Under the pieces are notes generated by a model. That model did no database searches, was not told where the DNA came from, and saw nothing but the letters and a program-made list of their open reading frames with translations. Positions 15,811 through 25,100 of a stretch of DNA of 55,987 bases are shown here, piece by piece (within the stretch, counting starts at the first letter, position 1; each line of letters opens with the position of its first letter). Source of the stretch: Segetibacter sp. (GTDB lineage Bacteria > Bacteroidota > Bacteroidia > Chitinophagales > Chitinophagaceae); the NCBI GenBank assembly GCA_028288505.1, contig JAQBNN010000143.1:1-55987 (forward strand), given 5' to 3'. Position numbers and translations under genes: made by a program.

Positions 15811-17907
15811 ATGAATTCTATCCTTCATACATTTCACATCCCTGTTATGGGATTGGCTTACACTATCGACTCTCCTATTAAGGTTGCACGATTTGGCATT
15901 TCTTCAGTTATCTCAATTATTGAAGACAGGCTTGTAGAAATGATGCGCAGACATTACTACAATGATATTAAAGAAGAGTATCTTCAAATTACTACTAAAG
16001 AAAAGGATTTCAGGGAAAAGCGTATTACTGACTATCTAAACTTGGTAAACAGGATTGTTACTTCACAAGTCGACAAGTTGAGATCTTCAGCATTTGAAAC
16101 AGGCTCAGAAATTATTAAATACTTTGAAATGCTGCCTGATGACAGTAACCTTAAGCTTTTGTACAGGCAGATGACCGGTTTAAAAGATGACACTGAAAAA
16201 ACACAATTACAATCGTTATTACGAGCCCGTATTGTACCAGGAAGCATTGATGTAAACATAATGACTAAGCTTGATAGAAATAATTATGACACGCAAGGCA
16301 CGTTAATTGAAGATGGATCAGATGCTATAACTGCTTTAAAAGGCTATGCAAAAAGCGGTCTTAAAAATTCTTCTATTATCCTTTCAGCAGGATTGAACCC
16401 CCGACTTTTTAATTACATGGAAAAGCTAGGTGCTTTCGATGAAAACGAAGCAGGCGAATTTGACAAAAAGGTAGTCATTAAAGTAAGTGATTACAGATCA
16501 GCATTAATTCAAGGAAAATATTTAGCCAAAAAAGGAATTTGGGTAAGTGAGTTTAGGATTGAATCAGGATTAAATTGTGGCGGTCATGCTTTTGCAACAG
16601 ACGGCTATCTCATGGGACCAATTTTAGAAGAGTTCAAAACAAAAAGAGATGAACTATCCGCCTCCTTATTCGAAATATATAGCAATGCTATAAAAACTAA
16701 AAAAGGAATTACCTTAACTGAAACTCATCCTATAAAACTGAGCTTCCAGGGTGGAGTAGGAACGTATGAGGAAAGCAATTTTTTACAGGATTATTATGGC
16801 CTGGATAGTATAGGTTGGGGAACTCCATTTCTTTTAGTTCCTGAGGCTACTACTGTAGACAGTGTTACTTTGCAACAACTCCAAAAGGCAAATAGAAGCG
16901 ATCTTGTACTAAGTAAAAACTCTCCCTTAGGCATTCGTTTCCATTATTTAAAAGGAACAACTGCACACAATGAGAAGCTTGAAAGAATTGAAAAAGGACA
17001 TCCTGGAAGTCCCTGTACTGAAAAACATTTAGTGTCCAATACTGAATTTACTAAAGAGCCTATTTGCACTGCATCTGCGAAATATCAAAAGCTAAAAATT
17101 CAAAATCTGCAATCTTTAAACCTCCCAAAGAAACAATACAATCAGAAGGTTGGGGAAGTATTAGATAAAGAATGTTTGTGTATTGGCTTAAGTAACGCTG
17201 CAGCTATAACTTACCAACAACCCTTTATAAAAAACCTCAGGGCCGTTACCATCTGCCCAGGCCCCAACATTGCCTATTTCTCCCGGATAGTTTCTTTGCA
17301 CGTAATGATAGACCACATTTATGGAAGAACAAACATTATTGAGAATGTATATAGGCCCAACGTATTCATAAACGAGCTCTTACTTTATGTAGATTATATA
17401 AAAGAACAATTGTTTGAGGAAGATGATTTAAAAGCCAATCCAAAAAGATTGAAATATTATAATGAATTCAAGAATCAGTTATTAAGCGGCATCAAATATT
17501 ATAGAAACTTAATCCAAACCTCTAATAGCTTTGCCACTGATGCCATTGATAAAATTCATGCAGAGTTAAACACCACCGAATACGAGCTTGAAGAATTTTT
17601 TAAGCCCTTATGGTCTACCACCTTTCCTAAATCTATGTCCCCAGAACTTCCAATTTTAATAAGCTGTTTAAGCAAAATGTTTATGGCATCAGCATCTGCT
17701 CGTTATAGAGCCACGGTTGCAACACCCGTTCAAAAGTTATTTTGCATTGGGGCATTTCAGCAATTAGTATTAAATAATACGAACAGATTTAAGAGTAACC
17801 ATTGGTCAGGGTACCTTATCCTGGCTTTTAAAGTTGCTACTCATTTCAATATATATTACTGGAGCCAGAAACAAAACAGCCTTCAAATTTTGTCACATCA
17901 CATTTAA
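15811..17907 (+). CDS. 698-aa protein of unknown function, possible TIM-barrel flavin oxidoreductase, Cys-rich
   Basis: I do not recognise this as a named enzyme. Residues about 10-400 look like a TIM barrel of the glutamate-synthase/nitronate-monooxygenase kind: PVMGLAYTID near the start, SIILSAGLNPRLF (188-200), FRIESGLNCGGHAF (248-261), HPIKLSFQGGVGTYEE (306-321) and GWGTPFLLVPEAT (335-347). Then come separated cysteines (Cys402, Cys419, Cys455, Cys457, Cys482) in GSPCTEKH, EPICTAS, KECLCIGLSN and TICPGPN, which could bind metal or iron-sulphur. The last 90 residues (about 610-698) contain hydrophobic segments. It precedes ferredoxin and korAB on the same strand, 449 bp away. A redox role is inference. 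Confidence 0.7.
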   Translation: MNSILHTFHIPVMGLAYTIDSPIKVARFGISSVISIIEDRLVEMMRRHYYNDIKEEYLQITTKEKDFREKRITDYLNLVNRIVTSQVDKLRSSAFETGSEIIKYFEMLPDDSNLKLLYRQMTGLKDDTEKTQLQSLLRARIVPGSIDVNIMTKLDRNNYDTQGTLIEDGSDAITALKGYAKSGLKNSSIILSAGLNPRLFNYMEKLGAFDENEAGEFDKKVVIKVSDYRSALIQGKYLAKKGIWVSEFRIESGLNCGGHAFATDGYLMGPILEEFKTKRDELSASLFEIYSNAIKTKKGITLTETHPIKLSFQGGVGTYEESNFLQDYYGLDSIGWGTPFLLVPEATTVDSVTLQQLQKANRSDLVLSKNSPLGIRFHYLKGTTAHNEKLERIEKGHPGSPCTEKHLVSNTEFTKEPICTASAKYQKLKIQNLQSLNLPKKQYNQKVGEVLDKECLCIGLSNAAAITYQQPFIKNLRAVTICPGPNIAYFSRIVSLHVMIDHIYGRTNIIENVYRPNVFINELLLYVDYIKEQLFEEDDLKANPKRLKYYNEFKNQLLSGIKYYRNLIQTSNSFATDAIDKIHAELNTTEYELEEFFKPLWSTTFPKSMSPELPILISCLSKMFMASASARYRATVATPVQKLFCIGAFQQLVLNNTNRFKSNHWSGYLILAFKVATHFNIYYWSQKQNSLQILSHHI

Positions 17908-18356
17908 ATTTTTTTCCTCTTGCTAATTCATCAACATACTCATAATAGTATAAATGACTTACAACCCAGTTAATAGTACAAGATGATGGATTTATTTTAA
18001 AGGCATAGTAGCACTAATACCAAAAATTACTTTCAACACTCATAGCAATGACCTTCAAGGTGATTTAGTATACACACATATATTTATTGTGGTGTAAACT
18101 GCAGGTACTACCATCAACATCGTTGTGTCACTCTCTTGTACATTTTGTTCTTTATGCAGCCTTAAAAATTATCTTGGTTTGGTACTCTTTTAATTTCTAA
18201 TGGTACTAGTTTGGCTACCTCACACATCAGTAAATGCAAGCCTCCCATAAGCTGACAAGGAATACCATTACTATTGACGAATGTCATAAAAAAACAACCC
18301 GAACATTCATTCCTTTACCAGCAATCTATATTATATAAAACCTAAAATTCAATAAC
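17908..18356. other. 449-bp leader region upstream of ferredoxin, with one dispersed repeat
   Basis: No coding sequence is seen. It holds a plus-orientation copy of the dispersed repeat at 18118-18141 (GTTGTGTCACTCTCTTGTAC core) followed by ATTTTGTTCTTTATGC, the same tail as near 51040 in inverse orientation. The promoter of the ferredoxin-kor operon should be between the repeat and 18357; no convincing box was found. Confidence 0.5.
18118..18141 (+). repeat. dispersed intergenic repeat, single copy
   Basis: CATCG followed by TTGTGTCACTCTCTTGTAC, one mismatch from the commonest form. No inverted partner was found within the gap. Confidence 0.65.
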
Positions 18357-18704
18357 ATGGCTATCAAAATAACTGACGATTGTATCAACTGTGGTGCATG
18401 CGAACCTGAATGTCCTAACAACGCTATTTACGAGGGTGGTGTTGAATGGTCTATTGCAGACGGCACCAAAGTAACAGGACAATATGTTTTGTTAGACGGA
18501 ACTATCGTAGAAGCTAAAACTGGCCAGCCTCCATTAGCACTAGATGTTTATTATATCACAGCCAACAAATGCACAGAGTGCCAAGGCTTTCACGAAGAGC
18601 CACAATGCGCCTCCGTATGCCCGGTTGACTGCTGCATTCCTGATGACCAACATGTAGAAACTGCAGAGCAGTTACTAGCCAGAAAGGAACTTCTTCACGC
18701 ATAA
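18357..18704 (+). CDS. 2[4Fe-4S] ferredoxin with internal insertion
   Basis: A 115-residue dicluster ferredoxin. The first motif is Cys9, Cys12, Cys15, Cys19 (CINCGACEPECP); the second is Cys72, Cys75, Cys84, Cys88 (CTECQGFHEEPQCASVCP) with an extra Cys92-Cys93. About 50 residues (21-70) separate the clusters, including a beta-rich insert around WSIADGTKVTGQYVLLDG that a standard 55-residue bacterial ferredoxin lacks; the eight-residue spacer in the second motif is as in YfhL/FdxA-like proteins. It is cytoplasmic and 20 bases upstream of korA, so it is the likely electron acceptor for the 2-oxoacid oxidoreductases encoded next to it and a candidate donor for the nuo complex. Confidence 0.95.
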   Translation: MAIKITDDCINCGACEPECPNNAIYEGGVEWSIADGTKVTGQYVLLDGTIVEAKTGQPPLALDVYYITANKCTECQGFHEEPQCASVCPVDCCIPDDQHVETAEQLLARKELLHA

Positions 18705-18724
18705 TTCATTTTCATTTTTCTAGC

Positions 18725-20602
18725 ATGGAAATAACAGATAAATCAAAAGAGAGAATTGCCAAACCAAATGATGTGGACAAAATTGTTGTTCGTTTTTCAG
18801 GAGACTCAGGCGATGGAATGCAATTAACAGGCATGCAGTTTACTGACACTGCTGCATTGTTTGGAAACGACCTCAGCACCTTTCCGGATTATCCTTCAGA
18901 AATTCGCGCCCCCATAGGTACTATTGCAGGTGTATCAGGTTTCCAGGTACACATTGGAAGTACAGAAATTTACACACCCGGCGATTCATACGATGTAATC
19001 CTGGCAATGAATGCGGCTGCATTAAAAGTTGATTTGCCCCGTCTTAAAAGAGGTGGAGTTATCATTGCAAACACACAAGGGTTTGATAATAAGAACCTGA
19101 CGTTAGCCAAATATCCTGCAGGTGTAAATCCTTTAGAAGATGGCACCTTAGCCAATTACATAGTACACCACGTGGATGTTACAAAGCATACAAAAGAATG
19201 CTTAATTAATACAGACCTAGGCACAAAAGAAATTGAACGTAGTAAAAATATGTTTGTGCTTGGCTTATTGTATTGGATGTTTGACAAGCCCCTTGATAAT
19301 ACCATCAACTTTATTAACGAAAAGTTTGGCCGAAAGCCAAACATTGCTGCCGGCAACATTAAGGCGTTAAAAGCAGGGTGGAATTATGCTGATCACACAG
19401 AAATTTTCAATACCCGTTTTCATGTAGCACCTGCCAAACTTCCACCAGGAGTTTATAGAAACATCACCGGCAACCATGCAACTGCTATAGGTTTAATAGC
19501 TGCTGCAGAAAAAGCAAACCTTCCATTATTCCTGGGCTCTTACCCAATCACACCCGCAACCGATATTTTACATGAGCTATCGAAATACAAAGCCAACAAC
19601 GTAAAAACCTTACAGGCGGAAGATGAAATCGCAGCTATATGTTCTGCTATTGGTGCGGCTTATACAGGCAACCTTGCCATTACTACTACATCGGGTCCGG
19701 GTTTATCTTTAAAAACAGAAGCACTAGGTTTAGCAACTATGCTTGAGCTTCCTTTGGTTGTTGTGAATGTACAACGTGGTGGACCTTCAACTGGTTTGCC
19801 TACCAAGACCGAGCAGTCTGATTTGTTAATGGCAATGTATGGCCGCCATGGCGAAGCGCCGCTACCCGTTATTGCAGCCTCATCACCATCCGATTGTTTT
19901 GATGCAGTGTTCGATGCTTGTAAAATTGCAGTAGAGCACATGACCCCTGTTATCTTTTTAAGTGATGGTTATATAGCCAACGGCTCAGAACCTTGGCGGT
20001 TTCCAACAGAAGATGACTTGAAGAATATTACGGTTAATTTCTTAGATAAACCAAACACAGAAGATGGTCTGTTACTCCCCTATAAGCGAAATGAGTTTTT
20101 CGTTCGTCCATGGATAAAGCCTGGAACAAAAGGATTGGAGCATCGCATTGGCGGATTAGAAAAACAAGATGAAACAGGCAACGTTTGTTACGAAGCAATC
20201 AATCACGAAAAGATGACTACACTTCGTGCTAACAAAATAAAGAAGATTGAAGATTGTATTCCATTAGCTGAGGTGGCCACCGGAAGTGAAAACGCAAGTA
20301 TTTGTGTGCTTGGCTGGGGCTCTACTTTTGGATCGACGAAGGCTGCAGTAAAAACACTTGTTGAAGATGGTTATGATGTTGCACAGGTTCACCTCCGATA
20401 TATAAACCCTTTCCCAAAAAATCTTGGCGAGTTATTACATGGCTTTGATAAAATACTGATCCCTGAAATGAATAGCGGGCAGTTGCTGCAACTAATAAGG
20501 GCAAAATATTTAGTGCCTGCCATCGGTTATTCAAAAGTGCAAGGCTTGCCATTCACAGTGGAAGAAATGAAAACAAAAATCATTGAAACTTTAAATGCTT
20601 AA
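18725..20602 (+). CDS. korA: 2-oxoacid:ferredoxin oxidoreductase, fused gamma-alpha subunit (KorA type)
   Basis: A 625-residue subunit. The gamma domain is at about 18-200 (FSGDSGDGMQ at 24-33, PDYPSEIRAPIGT), followed by the alpha domain with YPITPAT at 273-279, TTTSGPGLSLKTEALGLA and GGPSTGLPTKTEQSDL, which are signatures of the gamma-alpha fused subunits of 2-oxoglutarate/2-oxoacid:ferredoxin oxidoreductases. The C-terminal transketolase-like domain (VLGWGSTFGSTKAAV) is complete. With KorB it converts a 2-oxoacid, CoA and oxidised ferredoxin to acyl-CoA, CO2 and reduced ferredoxin, most likely 2-oxoglutarate to succinyl-CoA in the TCA cycle. The ferredoxin gene precedes it by 20 bases and korB follows after 3. 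Confidence 0.95.
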   Translation: MEITDKSKERIAKPNDVDKIVVRFSGDSGDGMQLTGMQFTDTAALFGNDLSTFPDYPSEIRAPIGTIAGVSGFQVHIGSTEIYTPGDSYDVILAMNAAALKVDLPRLKRGGVIIANTQGFDNKNLTLAKYPAGVNPLEDGTLANYIVHHVDVTKHTKECLINTDLGTKEIERSKNMFVLGLLYWMFDKPLDNTINFINEKFGRKPNIAAGNIKALKAGWNYADHTEIFNTRFHVAPAKLPPGVYRNITGNHATAIGLIAAAEKANLPLFLGSYPITPATDILHELSKYKANNVKTLQAEDEIAAICSAIGAAYTGNLAITTTSGPGLSLKTEALGLATMLELPLVVVNVQRGGPSTGLPTKTEQSDLLMAMYGRHGEAPLPVIAASSPSDCFDAVFDACKIAVEHMTPVIFLSDGYIANGSEPWRFPTEDDLKNITVNFLDKPNTEDGLLLPYKRNEFFVRPWIKPGTKGLEHRIGGLEKQDETGNVCYEAINHEKMTTLRANKIKKIEDCIPLAEVATGSENASICVLGWGSTFGSTKAAVKTLVEDGYDVAQVHLRYINPFPKNLGELLHGFDKILIPEMNSGQLLQLIRAKYLVPAIGYSKVQGLPFTVEEMKTKIIETLNA

Positions 20603-20605
20603 GCC

Positions 20606-21640
20606 ATGGAAACTATCACGCTCAATAAAAACGTAACTCTTGGTCCAAAAGACTTTGCATCAAACATGGATGTAAAGTGGTGCCCCGGCTGCGGCGATTA
20701 TTCCATCCTCAAACAAGTGCAAACCATCTTCCCCGATCTTGGCGTACCTAAAGAAGATTTTGTTTTTGTCTCGGGTATTGGCTGCTCTTCACGCTTTACA
20801 TATTACATGGATACCTATGGATTGCATAGCATTCATGGCCGTGCGGCGGCCATTGCTTCAGGTGTAAAAGCTTCCAATCCAAATTTAAGTGTGTGGGTTA
20901 TTTCGGGTGACGGTGATGCCTTATCAATTGGTGGCAACCATTTCATTCACCTGATGCGTAAAAATTTCGATGTAAACTATTTAGTGTTCAACAACCAGAT
21001 TTATAGCTTAACCAAAGGTCAGTATTCGCCCACATCAGAGAAAGGTAAGGTTACTAAAACATCACCTTTTGGTTCCATTGATGAGCCATTCAATCCAACA
21101 GAGCTGGCACTAGGTGCAAAGGCTTCTTTTGTTTCCCGCACATTAGATCGCGATCCAAACCATATGCAATCAATTCTTAAACGTGCTCATCAACACAAAG
21201 GAACTTCGTTTGTTGAAGTTTACCAGAATTGCCCTGTGTTTAATGATGGTGCCTTCTTTCCTTTCTCAGATAAAGAGACAAAGAAAGATGAAGCGATATT
21301 TCTCGAACACGGCAAGCCATTAGTGTTTGGTCAGAATGGTGAGAAGGGAATTCATTTGAATGGATTAACACCTGAAATAGTTGACTTAAACAACGTATGC
21401 ACCAACGATCTCTGGGTTCATGATGAGAACGATAAAACAAAAGCAAACCTGATTGCAAGATTTTTCGACACCTGTTCTAACGACGTCCATTTTCCACGTC
21501 CATTCGGTGTTATATATAAAGAGGATCGTGCCGTATATGAATACATGATGGAACAACAGATTGAACAACTAACCACACAAAAAGGTAAGACCTCGCTAAA
21601 TAAAATTCTTTCAGGCGACAAAACCTGGACGATAGCCTAA
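20606..21640 (+). CDS. korB: 2-oxoacid:ferredoxin oxidoreductase beta subunit (KorB type)
   Basis: A 344-residue thiamine-diphosphate subunit. WCPGCGDYSIL (25-35) opens the domain; the TPP/Mg site is GDGDALSIGGNH (101-112) with NNQIYSLTKGQYSPTS after it. The four cysteines that ligate the [4Fe-4S] cluster in related enzymes are at matching spacing: Cys26, Cys29, Cys60 and Cys209 (YQNCPVFNDG). It partners the korA product, 3 bases upstream. A strong hairpin terminator follows at 21662. The 2-oxoglutarate preference is family-level inference; some homologues accept other 2-oxoacids. Confidence 0.95.
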   Translation: METITLNKNVTLGPKDFASNMDVKWCPGCGDYSILKQVQTIFPDLGVPKEDFVFVSGIGCSSRFTYYMDTYGLHSIHGRAAAIASGVKASNPNLSVWVISGDGDALSIGGNHFIHLMRKNFDVNYLVFNNQIYSLTKGQYSPTSEKGKVTKTSPFGSIDEPFNPTELALGAKASFVSRTLDRDPNHMQSILKRAHQHKGTSFVEVYQNCPVFNDGAFFPFSDKETKKDEAIFLEHGKPLVFGQNGEKGIHLNGLTPEIVDLNNVCTNDLWVHDENDKTKANLIARFFDTCSNDVHFPRPFGVIYKEDRAVYEYMMEQQIEQLTTQKGKTSLNKILSGDKTWTIA

Positions 21641-21661
21641 CATATTCTCATTCTCATGTAC

Positions 21662-21691
21662 GAGCCGCATTTCTATGTGGCTCATTTTTTT
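21662..21691 (+). terminator. intrinsic terminator after korB
   Basis: GAGCCGCAT and ATGTGGCTC pair over nine positions (one G-U) around a TTCT loop, followed by a run of seven T. It begins 21 bases after the korB stop. Confidence 0.85.
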
Positions 21692-21768
21692 ACTTGGTTA
21701 ATTATAATGCACAAACATCACTTAACAGGTTGTTTTATTTTGTTTGCCACCCACAAATCATTGCTCAA

Positions 21769-22092
21769 CATCGTTGTGTCACTCACTTGTACAATTGTAC
21801 GTACCGCATCTTAACACAACAACACTTACCGGATTATTAAAATCCTACTCGGCATTGCGAGGAGGAGGAGGAGGAGGAACGACGGCGCAATTACGGGAAG
21901 GATAGGTCTTTAAATCGGAAAGATTACTCTGATGAGCAGATTGCTTCGTACCTACAATTGCGATGTTTTAAAATATTGAAGCCTTGCTCAGTAAGGGTTT
22001 TTAACTGAAGAACACATCAATCGCGGTTATGTTATGACTGATGTTGAGATACCCGTAAAGTATAAACAGTACAAGTGAGTGACACAAGGATG
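21769..22092. repeat. inverted pair of dispersed repeats enclosing a second repeat
   Basis: A plus copy at 21769-21792 and a minus copy at 22069-22092 (core GTACAAGTGAGTGACACAA) face each other between the convergent korB and nifJ terminators. A 12-base palindrome GTACAATTGTAC (21789-21800) overlaps the end of the left copy. Between them at 21853-21890 is the separate GCGAGGAGG-type repeat with an expanded GGA run. No gene is seen in the 542-bp gap 21641-22182. Confidence 0.7.
21853..21890 (+). repeat. palindromic repeat of the CATTGCGAGGAGGAACGACG type with GGA expansion
   Basis: CATTGCGA is followed by six GGA units and then ACGACGGCGCAAT. The intact copy at 47771-47808 has two GGA units in the same place, so this copy shows a triplet expansion and a decayed right arm. 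Similar palindromes are common in many bacterial genomes. Confidence 0.6.
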
Positions 22093-22120
22093 TTGATGCT
22101 TATTCTGTGGTTGGCTACCA

Positions 22121-22160
22121 AAGAAAAAAAATGGAGCCTATAAATACGAGCTCCATTTTC
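22121..22160 (-). terminator. intrinsic terminator after nifJ
   Basis: On the minus strand a 10-bp perfect stem (AAAATGGAGC/GCTCCATTTT, 22128-22137 with 22150-22159) around a 12-base loop is followed by a T run, 23 bases past the nifJ stop. The flanking A and T runs mean it could also work from the other side. Confidence 0.85.
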
Positions 22161-22182
22161 ATAGGTAAGCATGAGAGTGAGG

Positions 22183-25100
22183 TTATAATCCTTTCAGAAT
22201 GTTTAACCGTTCCCAGCGTGATACTTTTGCTTCTTCGGCCTGTGCCATGTAGGTTTCTGCTAACACAGGGTCTTTTGCTTTGATCACTTTAAAACGGTTT
22301 TCGCGGTACATAAAATCGGCTAACTCCAAGGTTGGATCTTTTGAATCTATTACAAACCGTTGTCCTTTTGGCTTAAGCGGGTTGTAATGAAACAGCGGCC
22401 AATAGCCAGATTTCACTGCTAAGTCCTGCTCTTCAGCACCTTTGTTCATTTCGATGCCGTGTGCAATGCAATGGCTATACGCAATAACAAGCGATGGACC
22501 AGGATAGGCTTCGGCTTCTAAAATTGTGCGAAGCGTATGAGCATCGTTAGCGCCCATTGCAATTTGTGCAACATAGGCGGTTCCGTGTGCAATGGCTTGA
22601 AGGGCAAGATCTTTTTTGCCTGTTGTTTTACCATTCACAGCAAACTTAGCACTCGCTCCAATGGGTGTTGATTTTGATTTTTGACCACCGGTGTTCGAAT
22701 ATACTTCTGTATCCATCACCAGGATATTTATGTTCTCTCCTGTAGACAACACATGATCTAATCCACCATAGCCAATGTCATAAGCCCATCCATCACCACC
22801 TACTATCCACATAGATTTCTCTGTAAGAAAGTCGGCCAGATGCAAGAGGTTTTGGGCAGCGAACGATGTATTATTTTGAAGCTTATCTTTTAATTCTTTA
22901 ATTAAATCCAACTTCACTTTTATGTCTGCTTCTGTTATTTCAGGTGCATGAATAATAGTGTCAGCAAGTTCTTCGCCTACTTGTAAACGAAGTTGGGTGA
23001 GTAAGGAGATGGCTGATTCTTTTTTCTTGTCGTTCGCAAGTTTTATTCCTAATCCAAATTCTGCATTGTCTTCAAACAAAGAGTTTGCCCAGGCTGGCCC
23101 GCGACCTGCATTGTTAGTAGTCCAGGGAGTGGTGGGAAGATTGGCGCCGAAGATAGATGAGCAACCAGTTGCATTAGCAACAATCATACGTTCGCCAAAT
23201 AGTTGAGTTAACAGTTTTAAGTAAGGCGTTTCGCCACAGCCGGCACACGCACCGGAAAATTCAAATAAAGGTTGGAAGAATTGCGAACCTTTGATCGTAT
23301 TAGGATTTACTCTTGCACGATCTACTTCAGGTATGGTTAAGAAGTAATTCCAGTTTTCTATTTCCTGCTCCTGTATAGGTGTTTTGTTATAAAGGTTTAC
23401 AGCCTTATGCCCCGGATCGGTTTTGCTGGTGATCGGGCAGAACTCAACACATAAATTACAGCCTGTACAGTCTTCAGTAGATACCTGTAGGGTATATGCT
23501 TCAGTGGCCTTATCCCACTCCTTGCCAATAGGGTCTTTTGATTTGAATGTGGAAGGTGACTGCTGCAATAATCCTTTATCGTACACTTTAGCACGAATGG
23601 CTGCATGCGGACAGATGACGATACACTTATTACATTGGGTACACAAATCTGCATCCCAAACAGGAACCGCATCTGCAATATTTCTCTTCTCCCATTTAGT
23701 AGTACCTGATGGAAAAGTTCCATCAACAGGGAAAGCGCTCACCGGCAAGTCATCGCCATCGCCTGAAATAATTTTAGCCAATACTTCTCTTACAAAATCG
23801 GGTGCTGATTGTGGAATGAGATTATCTAAAGCAATATCACCTGCGATAAAACCGGTGTAGTCTACTTCGTAAAGATTGGCAAGGGTTTTATCTACTGCTT
23901 CATAATTTTTTTGAACAACTGCTTCTCCTTTTTTCCAGTAGCTATCGTAGATAGCTTCTTTAATTTTTTTTATTGCTTCTTCGCGTGGAAGTATATTGCT
24001 GATGGCAAAGAAACAAGTCTGAAGAATAGTGTTAATTCTATTACCCATGCCAGCTTCTTTAGCAACGTCGTACGCATTAATACAGTAGAACTTTAGCTTC
24101 TTTTGCATGATCTGTTCCTGTATTTTCTTTGGCAGTTTTTCCCACACTTCATCTTTAGGGAAGGGTGCATTTAAAAGAAATACCGCGCCGTCCTCTGTAT
24201 CTTTTAAAATATCATATTTTGCTAAATAATTAAAGTGGTGGCAGGCAACAAAGTTAGCTAAGTTCACCAAGTATGTCGACTGTATTGGGTGCTTACCAAA
24301 ACGGAGATGGGATACCGTTAGAGAGCCCGATTTTTTAGAGTCATACACAAAATAACCTTGTATATAGTTATCCGTTTTATCGCCTATAATCTTGATTGAA
24401 TTTTTGTTGGCACTAACTGTGCCATCGGCGCCTAAGCCAAAAAACAAGCCCCTGAACAAGTGTTGAGAGTCCAATGAAAACGTTTTATCGTAGGAGAGAC
24501 TTAAGTGGGTTAGGTCATCCTCGATACCTACGGTGAAATGTTTTTTTGGTGCTTTTTTGTTTAGCTCTTCAAATATTGATAACACCATTGCAGGTGTAAA
24601 CTCTTTTGATGATAAACCATAACGTCCGCCTATAACAACTTTTGAAGTGAGATGCTTTCTTTCACTTAATGCGCTCGACACATCCATGAATAAAGGCTCT
24701 CCAATGCTGCTGGCTTCTTTGCAACGATCAAGCACAGCTATATGTGTAACAGATAGAGGAATTTCGTTAATAAGATCGTCTATGTGCAGTGGTCTAAATA
24801 ACCTCACGATCATCACACCAACACGTTCACCTTTTTTGTTTAGATAGTCAACTGTTTCCCTAACAGCCCCCACACCAGAACCCATGATCACGATCATTCT
24901 ATCAGCTTCGCCATGCCCGTAGTATTCAAACAATTTATAGGCGCGACCAGTTAGTTTCTCAAACTGGCGCATCTTAGATTTTACGATTACTGGCACCTCA
25001 TTGTAATAAAGGTTAGCCGCTTCGCGATTTTGAAAAAATACATCTGGGTTTTGCGCAGTACCACGCACAACCGGATTGGTTGGCGACAGCGCCCGATCAC

